Assembly: GCA_951812325.1 (NCBI GenBank)
Contig: OX638294.1
Location: 3,820,859-3,884,858 of the forward strand
Direction of reading: 5' to 3'
DNA length: 64,000 nucleotides
Source of the DNA: an uncultured Thermoanaerobaculia bacterium
Lineage (GTDB): Bacteria; Acidobacteriota; Thermoanaerobaculia; Multivoradales; Multivoraceae
Below, piece by piece: positions 1 through 8,321 of this stretch. The notes below the pieces were generated by a model. It worked only from the letters and a program-made list of their open reading frames with translations. It made no database searches and was not told where the DNA came from. The position numbers and the translations under genes were made by a program. Every line of letters begins with the position of its first letter. Positions within the stretch are counted from its first letter, which is position 1.

Positions 1-72
1 GTCCGCGATGTCCGCTTCGTTGACGGCATCGAACAAACCGAGGACGCCGACCACACCAGGAACGCCGCCTGA
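1..72 (+). CDS. 3' end of an unidentified gene (partial)
   Basis: An open frame enters from the left edge in frame 1 and stops at TGA 70-72, giving 23 C-terminal residues rich in Asp, Arg and Glu. Nothing in it is diagnostic and no start is visible. I can only say that a plus-strand gene may end here. The next 350 bases hold no convincing gene. Confidence 0.3.
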   Translation, partial: VRDVRFVDGIEQTEDADHTRNAA

Positions 73-407
73 TGATCAACCGCCCGTACACGAAGTCTGA
101 CCATGGCTCGCGGTGAAGTGAGCCCCCGTAGTTCGGTGGAAATGCCCATGCACAGCAGGTGCACCGTCGGGCGCAGCGGCGTTGCCACTGCGAATCCGTA
201 CTCGCGTTGCGGTGGTTCGGATCCCGTGGGCGTCCAACTCGGTGACAACGAGGTCGCCATTGCGGTGACGACCGGAGATTCTGTGGTTGAGCCTCACCAG
301 GTCCTCGTTGGCATGAGTGACCGGGCCCTGATGGGGCCGTAGAGATCGGGGATTTATAGCAGTCTGCGTCATTTTTACTCGTACTCGATAAAAGTCGGGC
401 AGATCCC

Positions 408-413
408 TATAAT
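408..413 (+). promoter_or_regulatory. Candidate -10 element (TATAAT), leaderless promoter
   Basis: A perfect TATAAT lies six bases before the ATG at 420. If the A of the ATG is +1, the hexamer sits at -12 to -7, the usual -10 position, so the ATPase mRNA would begin at its start codon. No Shine-Dalgarno sequence is visible. The hexamer follows a locally AT-rich stretch (365-395) and I see no good -35. The sequence is observed; leaderless initiation is inference. Confidence 0.5.
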
Positions 414-419
414 CGACCG

Positions 420-1619
420 ATGGATCCGACCCGCAACCCCTATAGCCCAGGTGCCGGCAACCCTCCGCCTGCGCTTGTCGGCCGGGATGCCGAACTGGAG
501 ACCATCCGCATCGCCATCGAGCGTCTGCGCCGCGGCCGTTTCGCCAAGAGCGTGATCCTGACCGGGCTTCGCGGTGTGGGGAAGACCGTGCTCCTCCAGG
601 AGTTCCGTCGCATGGGGCAGAGCCGCGACTGGGTCTGCCAGCCACTTGAAGCCGGCCAGGGAATGCGGTTCCCGCAGGCGATGGCCGAACTCGTGCGAAA
701 GGTGCTCTTGCGTCTCTCTCCGGCGCAGAACGTTGCCGACCGGGCCAGGCGGGCGCTAGGTGTACTGAGGTCGTTCCAGATGAGATGGAATCTCCCCGAC
801 GGTGCCGGAGAGCTGTCCATGGGACTCGATCCCGTGCCGGGCTGGGCCGATTCAGGCCTGCTGGACGAAGACCTGGCGGCTCTGTTCACGGAGGTCGGCG
901 CAGCAGCTCGCGAGCGGGGCAAAGGGGTCCTGGTCACGGTCGACGAAGTGCAGTACCTGAAATCGAAGGACTTGGCCGCTCTGATCGTCGGCCTTCACCA
1001 GGTCAATCAGGAGCAGCTTCCGTTTCTGGTAGTCGCTGCCGGTCTGCCGTCGGTGCCTGCGCTTGCGGGTGAAGCCAAGTCCTACGCGGAGCGGCTGTTC
1101 AACTTCCGATGGATCAACAGTCTGGGCGCCGACGACGCGAGGGCTGCCCTGGTCGAGCCGGCTGACGAAGAAGGAGTCGTTTGGCAGCCGGCCGCGCTCG
1201 ACCGAATCGTCGATGAGACTCGGGGCTACCCCTACTTCCTTCAGGAGTTCGGCAAGCAGGCGTGGGACCAGGCGGAGGGGCCCGCGCAAATCACTGCCTC
1301 GGACGTGGCTACTGCGGTGCCAATGGCGGTCGACGAACTTGATACAGGCTTCTTCCGCGTCCGGATCGACCGCACGACCGATTCAGAGCGTGACTACCTG
1401 GTCGCCATGGCTTCGCTTGGGGCAGGCCCGTACGCCTCAGGTCGCGTCGCCTCGACCATGGGCAAGGACACGCCGGGTGTGGGACCCGTACGGGACAAGC
1501 TGATCAAGAAGGGGCTTTGCTACGCGCCGCGTTGGGGAGAGATTGACTTTACAGTACCCTTGTTCAACGACTTCGTGCGTCGCTGTCTGCGTGGCCCGGA
1601 ATCCCCTGTTGCGGTGTAG
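420..1619 (+). CDS. AAA/STAND-like ATP-binding protein
   Basis: A 399-residue P-loop ATPase of the archaeal-type ATPase / Orc1-Cdc6-like group common in bacterial accessory regions. Walker A is GLRGVGKT (residues 49-56) and Walker B is VLVTVDEVQ (about 170-178), followed by an arginine-rich lid and a C-terminal winged-helix-like region after about residue 290. There is no signal peptide or membrane segment, so it is probably cytoplasmic. Related proteins are often regulatory or defence ATPases acting with a partner, but no partner gene is adjacent and imuB converges on it from the right. The start is ATG 420, just after a TATAAT box. The fold is secure; the biological role is unknown. Confidence 0.8.
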   Translation: MDPTRNPYSPGAGNPPPALVGRDAELETIRIAIERLRRGRFAKSVILTGLRGVGKTVLLQEFRRMGQSRDWVCQPLEAGQGMRFPQAMAELVRKVLLRLSPAQNVADRARRALGVLRSFQMRWNLPDGAGELSMGLDPVPGWADSGLLDEDLAALFTEVGAAARERGKGVLVTVDEVQYLKSKDLAALIVGLHQVNQEQLPFLVVAAGLPSVPALAGEAKSYAERLFNFRWINSLGADDARAALVEPADEEGVVWQPAALDRIVDETRGYPYFLQEFGKQAWDQAEGPAQITASDVATAVPMAVDELDTGFFRVRIDRTTDSERDYLVAMASLGAGPYASGRVASTMGKDTPGVGPVRDKLIKKGLCYAPRWGEIDFTVPLFNDFVRRCLRGPESPVAV

Positions 1620-1656
1620 GGAGCTCCAGGGAGTAGCGCGTGTTCGGTCGGGGCCC

Positions 1657-3474
1657 TCAGTCGTACACGCCGTCCGCGAACCACCGTTCCGACGTCCGAT
1701 CGCGGTAGATCCGGCACACGGCGCCGCTCCGCAGTTCGACGTCCCAGTAGTCCCGCAGTGCCGGGGCCTCCCGCCACCAACCCTCCTCGATTTCCCAGGG
1801 GCCGGCGGCGACACGCACCGCGCCCTCGATGCGGACGTGGCGTTCTTCGGTGGGCAGGGGGTTGATTCGCACCGGTGCGGGGCAGGGAGTGCGGGCGTTG
1901 CTGTCCGTGGCCAGCACCTCGACCTCGACCGGCGGCCGCAGGGTTCGGACCGCCAGCATGCCGCGGCCGGGCCTCGGTTCGAGCCGGATCCGCGGCGGCG
2001 GGGGCGGATCGTAGTCGGCCAGCCGGTAGCGCTCCGGCAGGTGGCCGTTCCGGGTGCGCGGCGAGCCTGCGCGGTTCGGGCCGAGCAGGGCGAGCAGGCG
2101 GGCGGTGACGGCGGCCAGGCGATCTGGCGACAGGGCGGCTGGCCCGAGCAGGCTGAGCTGGACTTTTTTCGGGACATCGGGATGGGCCAGAAGGTGCATG
2201 CCGGTGATCGGCGCCCGCGGCGGTTCCGCCTCCAGGTGGAGGCGGACGAGCGACAGCAACGTCCGGGCCTCGCGCGTTGGCGCCGGCAGTTCGATTGTCA
2301 GTTCGTGGAGGCCCTCGGGTTCGAGCTTGAGTGACAGCTCAAGCCGCTTGCAGCCCATGCCCCGGGCTTCGAGCCGGGTGGTGAGTCGCTCAACCGCGCC
2401 GCGGGCGACGAACAGGAACGGCTCCAGGTTGTCGATCGGCCACTCGAAGGTCTGTGCCTCGCGGAAGGTGGGCGGCGGTGGACGGGGCGTGAGCGGCTCC
2501 GGGTCGAAGCCCCGGGCGGCGGCATGGAGCGCCGCGCCGCGTTCGCCGAGGCGGCTGTGGACCTCGCCCGCGGGCAGGCCGGCCAGGTCGCCGACCGTGC
2601 GCAGGCCCCAGAGCTTCAGCGTATGGAGGATCTCCTGGTCGTCGTCGCCGTCCGTCGCTGCGCCCCGGCTGCTGCTGCTGCTGCTGCTGCTGCTGCCGCC
2701 GTCGTGGATCAGGGAACTGAGCGGCAGCGGCGCCAGAAATCGGGCCTCGCCGCGGGGCGCGACGACGTTCGGCGACCGCGGCAGGGCGGCCGCGGCCCGC
2801 GCCGCGAGCTTGCTGCCGGCGATGCCGACCCGGCCGGGGAGCCCGGCGGCGTCCATGTCCCGCATGATCGACTGGCCGAGGCTGTGCTCGTCGTTGTCGG
2901 TGCTTGCGGGCGGCGATGGGTGAGCGGCGCTTCGACCCCGGCCGTGGACTTCCTCGCCTGCCTGCACGGCGGCCCAAGGTAGCTCAGGTTCGACCCGCAG
3001 AGCCTGAAGGTCGTACTCGTGGACTTCCTCGCCTGCCTGCACGGCGGCCCGGGGTCTCCCGGCGACCCTCGCGCCGCCGCCGCTTGCCGTGCAGCGGTCT
3101 GCGTTCCCGGCGGATGCCGGACTGATGCCGGTCAGGTCAAGATAGGCAGTGCCCTTGCCGCCGTCCTCCACCCGGGGCGAGAAGGCGCCGGCGATCTCGA
3201 GCAGCACTTCCTGTGCGGTGTGCTCGCGCTCCGGGTCGCGCACGCGGTCGACCAGCCCGGATTCGATGTTGCGGGCCTGGGCCACGGTCAGCCCCGGGCG
3301 CACCCCCGCTCGGCGTGCCAGCCGGGAGGCGGCGACGATCCGAGCCGAAGGGCCTTCGTGAACCACAACCGCCTCGCGGGCGAGCTCCGGCGCCCCCCGC
3401 AGGTAGGCGGCTAGCGGAAACAGCGCCGCCTCCATGCAGGCGATGCGGGTTCTTCTCCGGCGTTTAGCCGGCAC
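1657..3474 (-). CDS. imuB: ImuB-like inactive Y-family DNA polymerase
   Basis: A 605-residue Y-family polymerase homologue of the ImuB type. It begins with the fingers/palm-like region (CMEAALFPLAAYLRG, then a SRLARRAGVRPGLT segment) and continues to a long C-terminal domain. ImuB proteins lack the catalytic acidic residues and act as the hub linking ImuA, the beta clamp and the DnaE2 polymerase in error-prone repair. It overlaps imuA by 11 bp. Two oddities appear in the middle. An in-frame repeat gives AAVQAGEEVH twice, 25 residues apart. A nine-triplet CTG tract (CAG on the coding strand) gives a Ser run. Both lie between the palm-like part and the little-finger region and lengthen the protein beyond the usual roughly 500 residues. 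No dnaE2 is in the window. Confidence 0.85.
   Translation of the reverse strand: MPAKRRRRTRIACMEAALFPLAAYLRGAPELAREAVVVHEGPSARIVAASRLARRAGVRPGLTVAQARNIESGLVDRVRDPEREHTAQEVLLEIAGAFSPRVEDGGKGTAYLDLTGISPASAGNADRCTASGGGARVAGRPRAAVQAGEEVHEYDLQALRVEPELPWAAVQAGEEVHGRGRSAAHPSPPASTDNDEHSLGQSIMRDMDAAGLPGRVGIAGSKLAARAAAALPRSPNVVAPRGEARFLAPLPLSSLIHDGGSSSSSSSSSRGAATDGDDDQEILHTLKLWGLRTVGDLAGLPAGEVHSRLGERGAALHAAARGFDPEPLTPRPPPPTFREAQTFEWPIDNLEPFLFVARGAVERLTTRLEARGMGCKRLELSLKLEPEGLHELTIELPAPTREARTLLSLVRLHLEAEPPRAPITGMHLLAHPDVPKKVQLSLLGPAALSPDRLAAVTARLLALLGPNRAGSPRTRNGHLPERYRLADYDPPPPPRIRLEPRPGRGMLAVRTLRPPVEVEVLATDSNARTPCPAPVRINPLPTEERHVRIEGAVRVAAGPWEIEEGWWREAPALRDYWDVELRSGAVCRIYRDRTSERWFADGVYD
2669..2695. 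repeat. (CTG)9 microsatellite inside imuB
   Basis: Nine uninterrupted CTG triplets on the plus strand encode a polyserine run (AGC codons) in imuB on the minus strand. It is a slippage-prone tract that would change length in frame. It lies in an interdomain linker, so length change is probably tolerated. Confidence 0.9.
2944..3050. repeat. Paired 32-nt direct repeat in imuB, period 75
   Basis: Identical 32-nt segments at 2944-2975 and 3019-3050 start 75 bp apart (25 codons), so the insertion is in frame. Both encode AAVQAGEEVH in ImuB. The geometry matches paired repeats elsewhere in the window (spacing 71-77) although the sequence is private to this locus. Confidence 0.9.
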
Positions 3475-4300
3475 GCCTCAGGACCTCGGCGGACGAGCCG
3501 GAGCGGTGGCTCTCCGCCCGTTGGGGAGGCGCGCCGGTCAGCGGGCGCCGCAGGCTGCTGGCGAAAACGCGCAGTTCGACATCGGCCGAAGTACCCGGCC
3601 GTTCGCCGCGCGACTTGGCGAGTTCCAACCGGGTTCTGAGCCCGTCGAGCAAGCGCGGGCTCCTCGGCGCGGCCTGCGCCCAGAGAGCGCGTCCCTGTGG
3701 CGTTCGCGATCCCAGGTCGAGGACTTTCTGCGGCGCCGTCCCGCCAGCGCGGTACGGACTGGCGATCAGCAGCGCGGTCCGGTGGTTCTCAGCCGCCCGC
3801 CGCAGCCGCAGCCACGCCGACTCCTTGCCGCGGCCGCCGGGGACCGGGGGTAGACCGAGGTCGATCACGATCAGGGGGAAACCGCCGCCGATCAGCACTT
3901 CCGCGCTGCCCAGCGCCTGCTTCAGTCGTTCGGGCCGCGCCCAGAGCAGCCGTTCGAGGACGACCCCGGCGCGCGCCGCCGCCTGCGGATCGAAGTGATC
4001 TCCCAGATCGATCAGCGCCGCTGCCTCCCCGCTCCGGGTGGCCCCGGCCAAAAGCTCCAGCACGAGGGAGAAGCGGCCGCTGCTCCGGGGGCCGACCAGT
4101 TCGATCGTCTGTCCGCGGCGGATGCCGCCGTCCAGCAACCGGTCGACGCCGGCAAGCCGCGTGGCGAACACGTCGTGGTCGGCCTGCACGATCGGTGGCC
4201 TCGTGAGATCGCCGCCCACCAGTTCCCGTCCGCTCCGGAGCTGGCACACCAGGGATCGCGGCCATTGCGAGTCGGTGAGAGCTGCGGGCAGGGAAGTCAC
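3464..4300 (-). CDS. imuA: ImuA, RecA-like mutasome protein
   Basis: A 278-residue RecA/SulA-like protein, first gene of the imuA-imuB pair. The core reads RLAGVDRLLDGGIRRGQTIEL followed by VGPRSSGRFSL (a degenerate P-loop: GPRSSGR instead of GPESSGKT), then LIDLGDHFDP and a Walker-B-like LIVIDLGLP. ImuA modulates RecA and, with ImuB and DnaE2, performs SOS translesion synthesis. The lost P-loop Lys (Arg here) is often seen in ImuA and suggests weak or no ATPase activity. The C-terminal residues overlap the imuB start, consistent with translational coupling. The start is ATG 4300, and a small inverted repeat about 45 bp upstream may be an operator. Confidence 0.82.
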   Translation of the reverse strand: MTSLPAALTDSQWPRSLVCQLRSGRELVGGDLTRPPIVQADHDVFATRLAGVDRLLDGGIRRGQTIELVGPRSSGRFSLVLELLAGATRSGEAAALIDLGDHFDPQAAARAGVVLERLLWARPERLKQALGSAEVLIGGGFPLIVIDLGLPPVPGGRGKESAWLRLRRAAENHRTALLIASPYRAGGTAPQKVLDLGSRTPQGRALWAQAAPRSPRLLDGLRTRLELAKSRGERPGTSADVELRVFASSLRRPLTGAPPQRAESHRSGSSAEVLRRAG

Positions 4301-4344
4301 GGCGTGGAAGCGGAACGAGAGGAATGAAAGTGGGAAGAGAACAT

Positions 4345-4359
4345 CTTAGCGCAACTAAG
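4345..4359. promoter_or_regulatory. Inverted repeat upstream of imuA (possible SOS operator)
   Basis: CTTAG-CGCAA-CTAAG is a perfect 5-bp inverted repeat with a 5-bp spacer, 45 bp upstream of the imuA start. imuAB operons are usually LexA-regulated, but this does not match the classical LexA boxes I know (CTGT-N8-ACAG, GAAC/GTTC types). The symmetry is observed; the operator role is a guess. Confidence 0.25.
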
Positions 4360-4603
4360 GCGTAAACTGGAACCCCGGTTGCGGCTCGCCTCGCGCGACG
4401 TGCTGCCGACGCGAATGCAGTACGTGCGCCGACCACGATGCGCTTTCTCTATCCTGCGCACGGCGGACCGGCCAGCCCGTCCGATCTGACCGCCTGTTGC
4501 CGCTTCCCCGTTCTCGGGAGAGGTCGCGAGGCGTGCAGGGCAGGCGGGGCCCCGTGCTGCCGCCTCATGGGGCCGGGCAATGCCCCTGCCAAGACTTGAG
4601 GGG

Positions 4604-4638
4604 CAACTTTGAATAGGGAGATCCCCTATTCAAAGTTG
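4604..4638. repeat. Perfect 15-bp inverted repeat 3' of arsS
   Basis: The arms are 4604-4618 and 4624-4638 with an AGATC loop, exactly complementary, 18 bp beyond the arsS stop. The stem is AT-rich for this genome. No T-run follows on either strand, so it is not a textbook intrinsic terminator, though it could end arsS transcription or stabilise the 3' end. Parts of it (TTCAAAGTT and the adjacent AAGACTTGAG at 4591) recur at 5919-5972 on the other side of arsS. Confidence 0.8.
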
Positions 4639-4655
4639 TTGCACAAGAGCAGCAA

Positions 4656-5618
4656 TCAACCGTCCAGAGCTCCGGTGCAACTGCTGCCCTGGCCGGCGGT
4701 GCAGCCGAAGCAGTGGCCGGCCGTGGCGATGCAGGCCTTCTCGAGCGGCCCTCCCCGGACGAGGTCGGCGAGGCGCGCGGGGCGCCCGCCCACCGTCGCC
4801 TGCAGGCCCAGCATCTGGTTGAAGTCGCAGTCGTACAGGTTGCCCTGCCAGTCGACGCTGACCGTGTCGCGGCACATGACGCCCGGTACGTTTTCCGCGC
4901 TGTGGTTGTCCCGCAGCAGCGCCATGTAGGCGTCGAGTTCGCCGTGCGCTTTCAGGACGGCGCCGAAGCGGTTGATCGGCATGTTCGTGAGCACGAAGAG
5001 CTGGTCGAACACGATGCCGAATCGTCGCCGGAGTTCGCGCTTGTAGGCCGCCTCGAGTTCCGCCTGTGGCGGCGGCAGCACCGCGCCTGCCGGATTGAAG
5101 ACGAGATGGAGCCGGCGCGCGGCGTCCTGTCCGTAGCCGAAGTCGTTCAGCAGCCTGAGGGCGCGGATGCTGTCCCCGTACACGCCCTTGCCGCGCTGCT
5201 GCTCGACGTTCTCCTCGAGATAGCAGGGCAGGGAGGCGATCACGGTGACCTCTTCGCGGGCCAGGAACGTGGCCAGCGTCTCCTGGCCCTCCTCGAACAG
5301 CACCGTGAGGTTGCAACGGTCGATCACCTCGATGCCTCGTCGGCGCCCCGCCCGCACGAGTCGGCGGAACGCGGGATGCAGCTCCGGCGCTCCGCCGGTG
5401 AGATCGAGTGTCTCGATGTCCAGCCGGTCGATGGCCGCGATCACCTCGTCCACGACGGCGGTGGACATCATCTCGGTGCGGTGGGGCCCGGCGTTGACGT
5501 GGCAGTGAACGCAACTCAGGTTGCAGCGATAGCCGAGGTTCACCTGCAGCGTGGCGATTCGCCGGCGTCGCAGCGGAGGGAACTCCGTTGAAAGCAGAAC
5601 AGGTCGCGCGTCGAACAT
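4656..5618 (-). CDS. arsS: Arsenosugar biosynthesis radical SAM protein ArsS
   Basis: A 320-residue radical SAM enzyme of the ArsS family, which makes arsenosugar precursors (5'-deoxy-5'-dimethylarsinoyl-adenosine) from methylated arsenic. The 4Fe-4S cluster motif is C32-x3-C36-x2-C39 (RCNLSCVHCH), followed by LDLTGGAPELHP. The Cys-rich C-terminal domain ends HCFGCTAGQGSSCTG, the region where some family members carry selenocysteine; here all positions are ordinary Cys codons. Length is normal. It is transcribed alone, and no arsM or other ars gene is adjacent, which is unusual because arsM normally partners it. The start is ATG 5618. Family assignment is confident; substrate is inferred from the family. 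Confidence 0.88.
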   Translation of the reverse strand: MFDARPVLLSTEFPPLRRRRIATLQVNLGYRCNLSCVHCHVNAGPHRTEMMSTAVVDEVIAAIDRLDIETLDLTGGAPELHPAFRRLVRAGRRRGIEVIDRCNLTVLFEEGQETLATFLAREEVTVIASLPCYLEENVEQQRGKGVYGDSIRALRLLNDFGYGQDAARRLHLVFNPAGAVLPPPQAELEAAYKRELRRRFGIVFDQLFVLTNMPINRFGAVLKAHGELDAYMALLRDNHSAENVPGVMCRDTVSVDWQGNLYDCDFNQMLGLQATVGGRPARLADLVRGGPLEKACIATAGHCFGCTAGQGSSCTGALDG

Positions 5619-5721
5619 GGGTTCAGCCTCTGAGGCCCGTCGAGAGTACCGCGTTCACATCGGGGTGACGCTTAACAGCCCGTGGCAGAAGTCCGTGTGG
5701 CGCCGAGAGTGGCCAGGCGCT

Positions 5722-5840
5722 CGCCCGGCAAGGCGCGACGAGGGAGCATATCGGGCCGCCCGCAATCCCGGGAACAAGGGCGACCGAGGAGCAACGCCCG
5801 TGTGGCGCGTTCCGCGCCACACGCGCCCCACCTCCGGGTG
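5722..5840. repeat. Dispersed intergenic repeat, copy A
   Basis: About 120 bp in the arsS-fic intergenic region closely match 44877-44996. Shared blocks include GCATATCGGGCCGCCC and GAGCAACGC, followed by a palindromic TGTGGCGCG...CGCGCCACA hairpin. No reading frame is conserved, so it looks like a small non-autonomous repeat or structured element. The rest of the 387-bp arsS-fic gap (5619-6005) contains no gene I can support. Confidence 0.75.
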
Positions 5841-5961
5841 CGAGTCATCGAGCACCCGGATGGCACGATGCCGGGCTGAGATGCATGGTCGCTCGAATGC
5901 AGCGCGACTGGACACCTTGTTCAAAGTTCCTGCATAGGCGCCGGATTCTGCGATCCGTGAT

Positions 5962-5982
5962 AAGACTTGAGCTCTAAGTCTT
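5962..5982. promoter_or_regulatory. Palindrome just upstream of the Fic gene
   Basis: AAGACTT-GAGCTCT-AAGTCTT forms a 7-bp inverted repeat with a 7-base loop that contains the palindrome GAGCTC. It ends 23 bp before the ATG at 6006 and would lie in the promoter or leader. AAGACTTGAG is repeated at 4591-4600 beside arsS. A dimeric-repressor operator is plausible but unproven. Confidence 0.4.
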
Positions 5983-6005
5983 CATACGAAGACCAGGGTG
6001 CACTC

Positions 6006-7166
6006 ATGATACGTCCAATGCCCGGCCACTACGAGGTGACCGCCGCGGGAGGCGAGCGGGTGCGCGCCTTCATTCCAGCGCCGCTGCCGCCAGTGCCGCC
6101 GCTGAGCCTGGAAGGCCCTCTTCTTCGTTCGTTGGAAGCCGCCAGTCTCGCCCTTGGGCGGCTGGAGGGAGCCAATCAGCTCCTGGAACCGACGCTCTTC
6201 GTGTACTCGTACGTCCGCAAGGAGGCGGTGCTGTCTTCGCAGATTGAAGGTACCCAGTCGTCACTCTCCGATCTGCTGCTCTTCGAGCTCGGCCAGGTTC
6301 CGGGGGCGCCGCGCGACGACGCCGCCGAAGTCTCCCGTTACGTCGCTGCTCTGGAGCATGGGCTGCAGCGGTTGCGTGAGGACTTCCCGCTTTCGAACCG
6401 GTTGATCCGGGAGTTGCACGGCATCCTGCTGTCCGGCGGCCTCGGCGCCAGCAAGGATCCTGGTGAGTTCCGCCGCTCGCAGAACTGGATTGGCGGCGCC
6501 CGTCCGGGCAACGCCTTGTTCGTGCCGCCGCCGCACCTGGCCGCGGCGGACTGCATGGCGGACCTCGAGCGCTTCCTCCACTCCGAGGACGACGGTTTGC
6601 CGACGCTGGTACGGGCGGGATTGGCCCACGTTCAGTTCGAGACGATCCACCCGTTCCTCGACGGCAACGGCCGCGTCGGTCGTCTGCTGATCATCCTGCT
6701 GCTGTGCGAGGCGGGTTTGCTGCGCCAGCCGCTCCTCTACCTCAGCGTGTACTTCAAGCGCCATCGAGAGCGCTACTACGACCTGCTCAACGGCATCCGG
6801 CACACGGGCGATTGGGAGGCCTGGCTGGCGTTCTTCCTCCAGGGCGTACAGGAAACGGCCGAGAACGCGGCCGCCACCGCTGGTCGCCTGACCGAGCGAT
6901 TCACGGAGGACCGGCAACGCATCACGGCGGAGGGTCGCCGCGCCGGTTCAGCGCTACGGGTCCACGAAGCCCTCCAGGAACGCCCGATCCTCTCCATCCC
7001 GGAAACGTGCCGGCGCGCCGGACTCGCGTTCCCGACCGTCTCCGCTGCGCTGAGACTGCTGGAAGGAGCAGCGCTCGTCCAGGAGATCACCGGCTTTAGC
7101 CGGAACCGCGTGTACGTCTACAGCGAGTACCTGAGGATCCTGAACGAGGGCGTGGAGGCGGAGTGA
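6006..7166 (+). CDS. Fic family AMP-transferase (class II, Fic_N + Fic + winged helix)
   Basis: A 386-residue Fic/DOC protein that would transfer AMP (or another nucleotide) from a nucleotide donor to a protein hydroxyl. The catalytic motif HPFLDGNGRVGR starts at residue 215. The N-terminal Fic_N domain contains SSQIEGTQ, matching the S-x3-E-G inhibitory-helix motif, so it is an auto-inhibited class II enzyme with the antidote in cis. The C-terminal 80 residues (RVHEALQERPILSIPETC...) form a winged helix, suggesting DNA binding or autoregulation. The start is taken as ATG 6006; an in-frame TTG at 5967 lies inside the palindrome and is less likely. It stands alone between two minus-strand genes. 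Targets are unknown. Confidence 0.88.
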   Translation: MIRPMPGHYEVTAAGGERVRAFIPAPLPPVPPLSLEGPLLRSLEAASLALGRLEGANQLLEPTLFVYSYVRKEAVLSSQIEGTQSSLSDLLLFELGQVPGAPRDDAAEVSRYVAALEHGLQRLREDFPLSNRLIRELHGILLSGGLGASKDPGEFRRSQNWIGGARPGNALFVPPPHLAAADCMADLERFLHSEDDGLPTLVRAGLAHVQFETIHPFLDGNGRVGRLLIILLLCEAGLLRQPLLYLSVYFKRHRERYYDLLNGIRHTGDWEAWLAFFLQGVQETAENAAATAGRLTERFTEDRQRITAEGRRAGSALRVHEALQERPILSIPETCRRAGLAFPTVSAALRLLEGAALVQEITGFSRNRVYVYSEYLRILNEGVEAE

Positions 7167-7181
7167 AGTTCGCCGCCAGTC

Positions 7182-8063
7182 TCAGGGCACCACATCCCCC
7201 CAGTTCGGGGCGGCGGCGGCCTCGCCCTTGCCGGCCGCCCACTCGATCGTGTCGCCGACCCAGGTCTGGAACATCTCGTGGGACCAGACGTCTTCGCGAT
7301 GGCCCATCGCGTTGTGGAAGACGCGGCCGGCGCCGAGTTCGCGGCACCAGACGATGGGGTAGGGGGCGATGTCGTAGACCTCCTGCCTGGACCGTTCTTC
7401 GCCCGGGTCCATCAGGGCGAGGACGTGCAGTTCGTCCTGGGCGACGTTCTTGTACAGGTACCACTCGTCCATGATCTTCCAGCCGTCTTCGACGTTGGCC
7501 ATCGTCGGGTGGCCGGCGTCGGCGACCCGGACGATGCCTTCGAACTGGGCGCCGTGGTGGAGAAACTCGCCGCCGATCATGCCGATGTAGGGGGTCACTT
7601 CGTCGCCCTCGCCGTGGAAGGTGTCGGTCGCGGGGTGGAAGCCGACGAAACCGCCGCCGGCTTCGATCCACGCGATCAGGTCGGAGACGCCGTCGGCGCT
7701 CATCGGGGGATTGCCGTCGCCGCGGAAGAGGCCCTCGCCGGCGCCGCCGCGCCGGGTCAGGTCGCCGGTCGTGTAGAAGATGACGACGTCGAAGTTGGCG
7801 AGCTGGGTGGCGTTGATCAGGCCGGCGTCCTTGGTGGAGGTGACGGCGAAGCCGCGCTCGGCGCCGATTTGGGCGAGGACGGTGTCGACGTGACCGGGAT
7901 GGCCGTCCGTGCGCTTGATCGAGGAGTGCTGGAAGCCGGAGGACTTGCTGACGAAGAGGACCCGGATGGGGTCGCCCGCTTCGTCAGCGGAGGCGAGGGC
8001 GGGGGTGGCCGCGAGGAGCAGCAGGGCGAGGGCGAACGGGGCGAGGCGGCGAAGGTAGATCAT
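7182..8063 (-). CDS. Secreted ThuA-domain protein
   Basis: A 293-residue protein with a signal peptide (MIYLRRLAPFALALLLL...ALASA) and a ThuA / trehalose-utilisation-like domain of the class-I glutamine-amidotransferase fold (RVLFVSKSSGFQHSSI; VIFYTTGDL; GGGFVGFHPATDTF; IGGEFLHHG; CRELGAGRVFHNAMGH). Such proteins are often linked to sugar or heparin-like glycan metabolism; biochemistry is mostly undefined. ATG 8063 is preferred over upstream in-frame starts because it begins the signal peptide. A TAACTT seven bases upstream could serve as the -10 of a leaderless transcript. It converges on fic with a 15-bp gap. Confidence 0.85.
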   Translation of the reverse strand: MIYLRRLAPFALALLLLAATPALASADEAGDPIRVLFVSKSSGFQHSSIKRTDGHPGHVDTVLAQIGAERGFAVTSTKDAGLINATQLANFDVVIFYTTGDLTRRGGAGEGLFRGDGNPPMSADGVSDLIAWIEAGGGFVGFHPATDTFHGEGDEVTPYIGMIGGEFLHHGAQFEGIVRVADAGHPTMANVEDGWKIMDEWYLYKNVAQDELHVLALMDPGEERSRQEVYDIAPYPIVWCRELGAGRVFHNAMGHREDVWSHEMFQTWVGDTIEWAAGKGEAAAAPNWGDVVP

Positions 8064-8321
8064 GGGCGAAAAGTTACCACTGCGCAGGCTTGCCGCTGCG
8101 CCGGAAGCCGTCTCCACACGCCTGGACGCGGCGGTCCACCTAGCCGTCGTCGCCCGCACCGTGGCGCGCGGCGGGCTTCCGGATGCCGGCCGGAGGGCCG
8201 GCGCACCTGGTCTTTGCCGGGTGGATTCTGGTCCCTGTCCGAGGCCGTCCGAGAGGCGAACAGTCGTTGAGGCTGCGGTAGCTGTGGGAAACCGGTCTGC
8301 CAGTTTCCAAGGTCCCGGTCT

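Noticed and set aside
76-419. Small frames on both strands in the first 420 bases
   Set aside because: No domain, atypical composition and overlap with each other and with the ATPase gene start.
4604-4638. 15-bp hairpin as an intrinsic terminator of arsS
   Set aside because: No T-run follows on the relevant strand and the stem is AT-rich, so termination is possible but not supported.
4656-5262. Selenocysteine in ArsS
   Set aside because: The GSSCTG region has ordinary Cys codons and the frame has no internal TGA at the family's Sec position.
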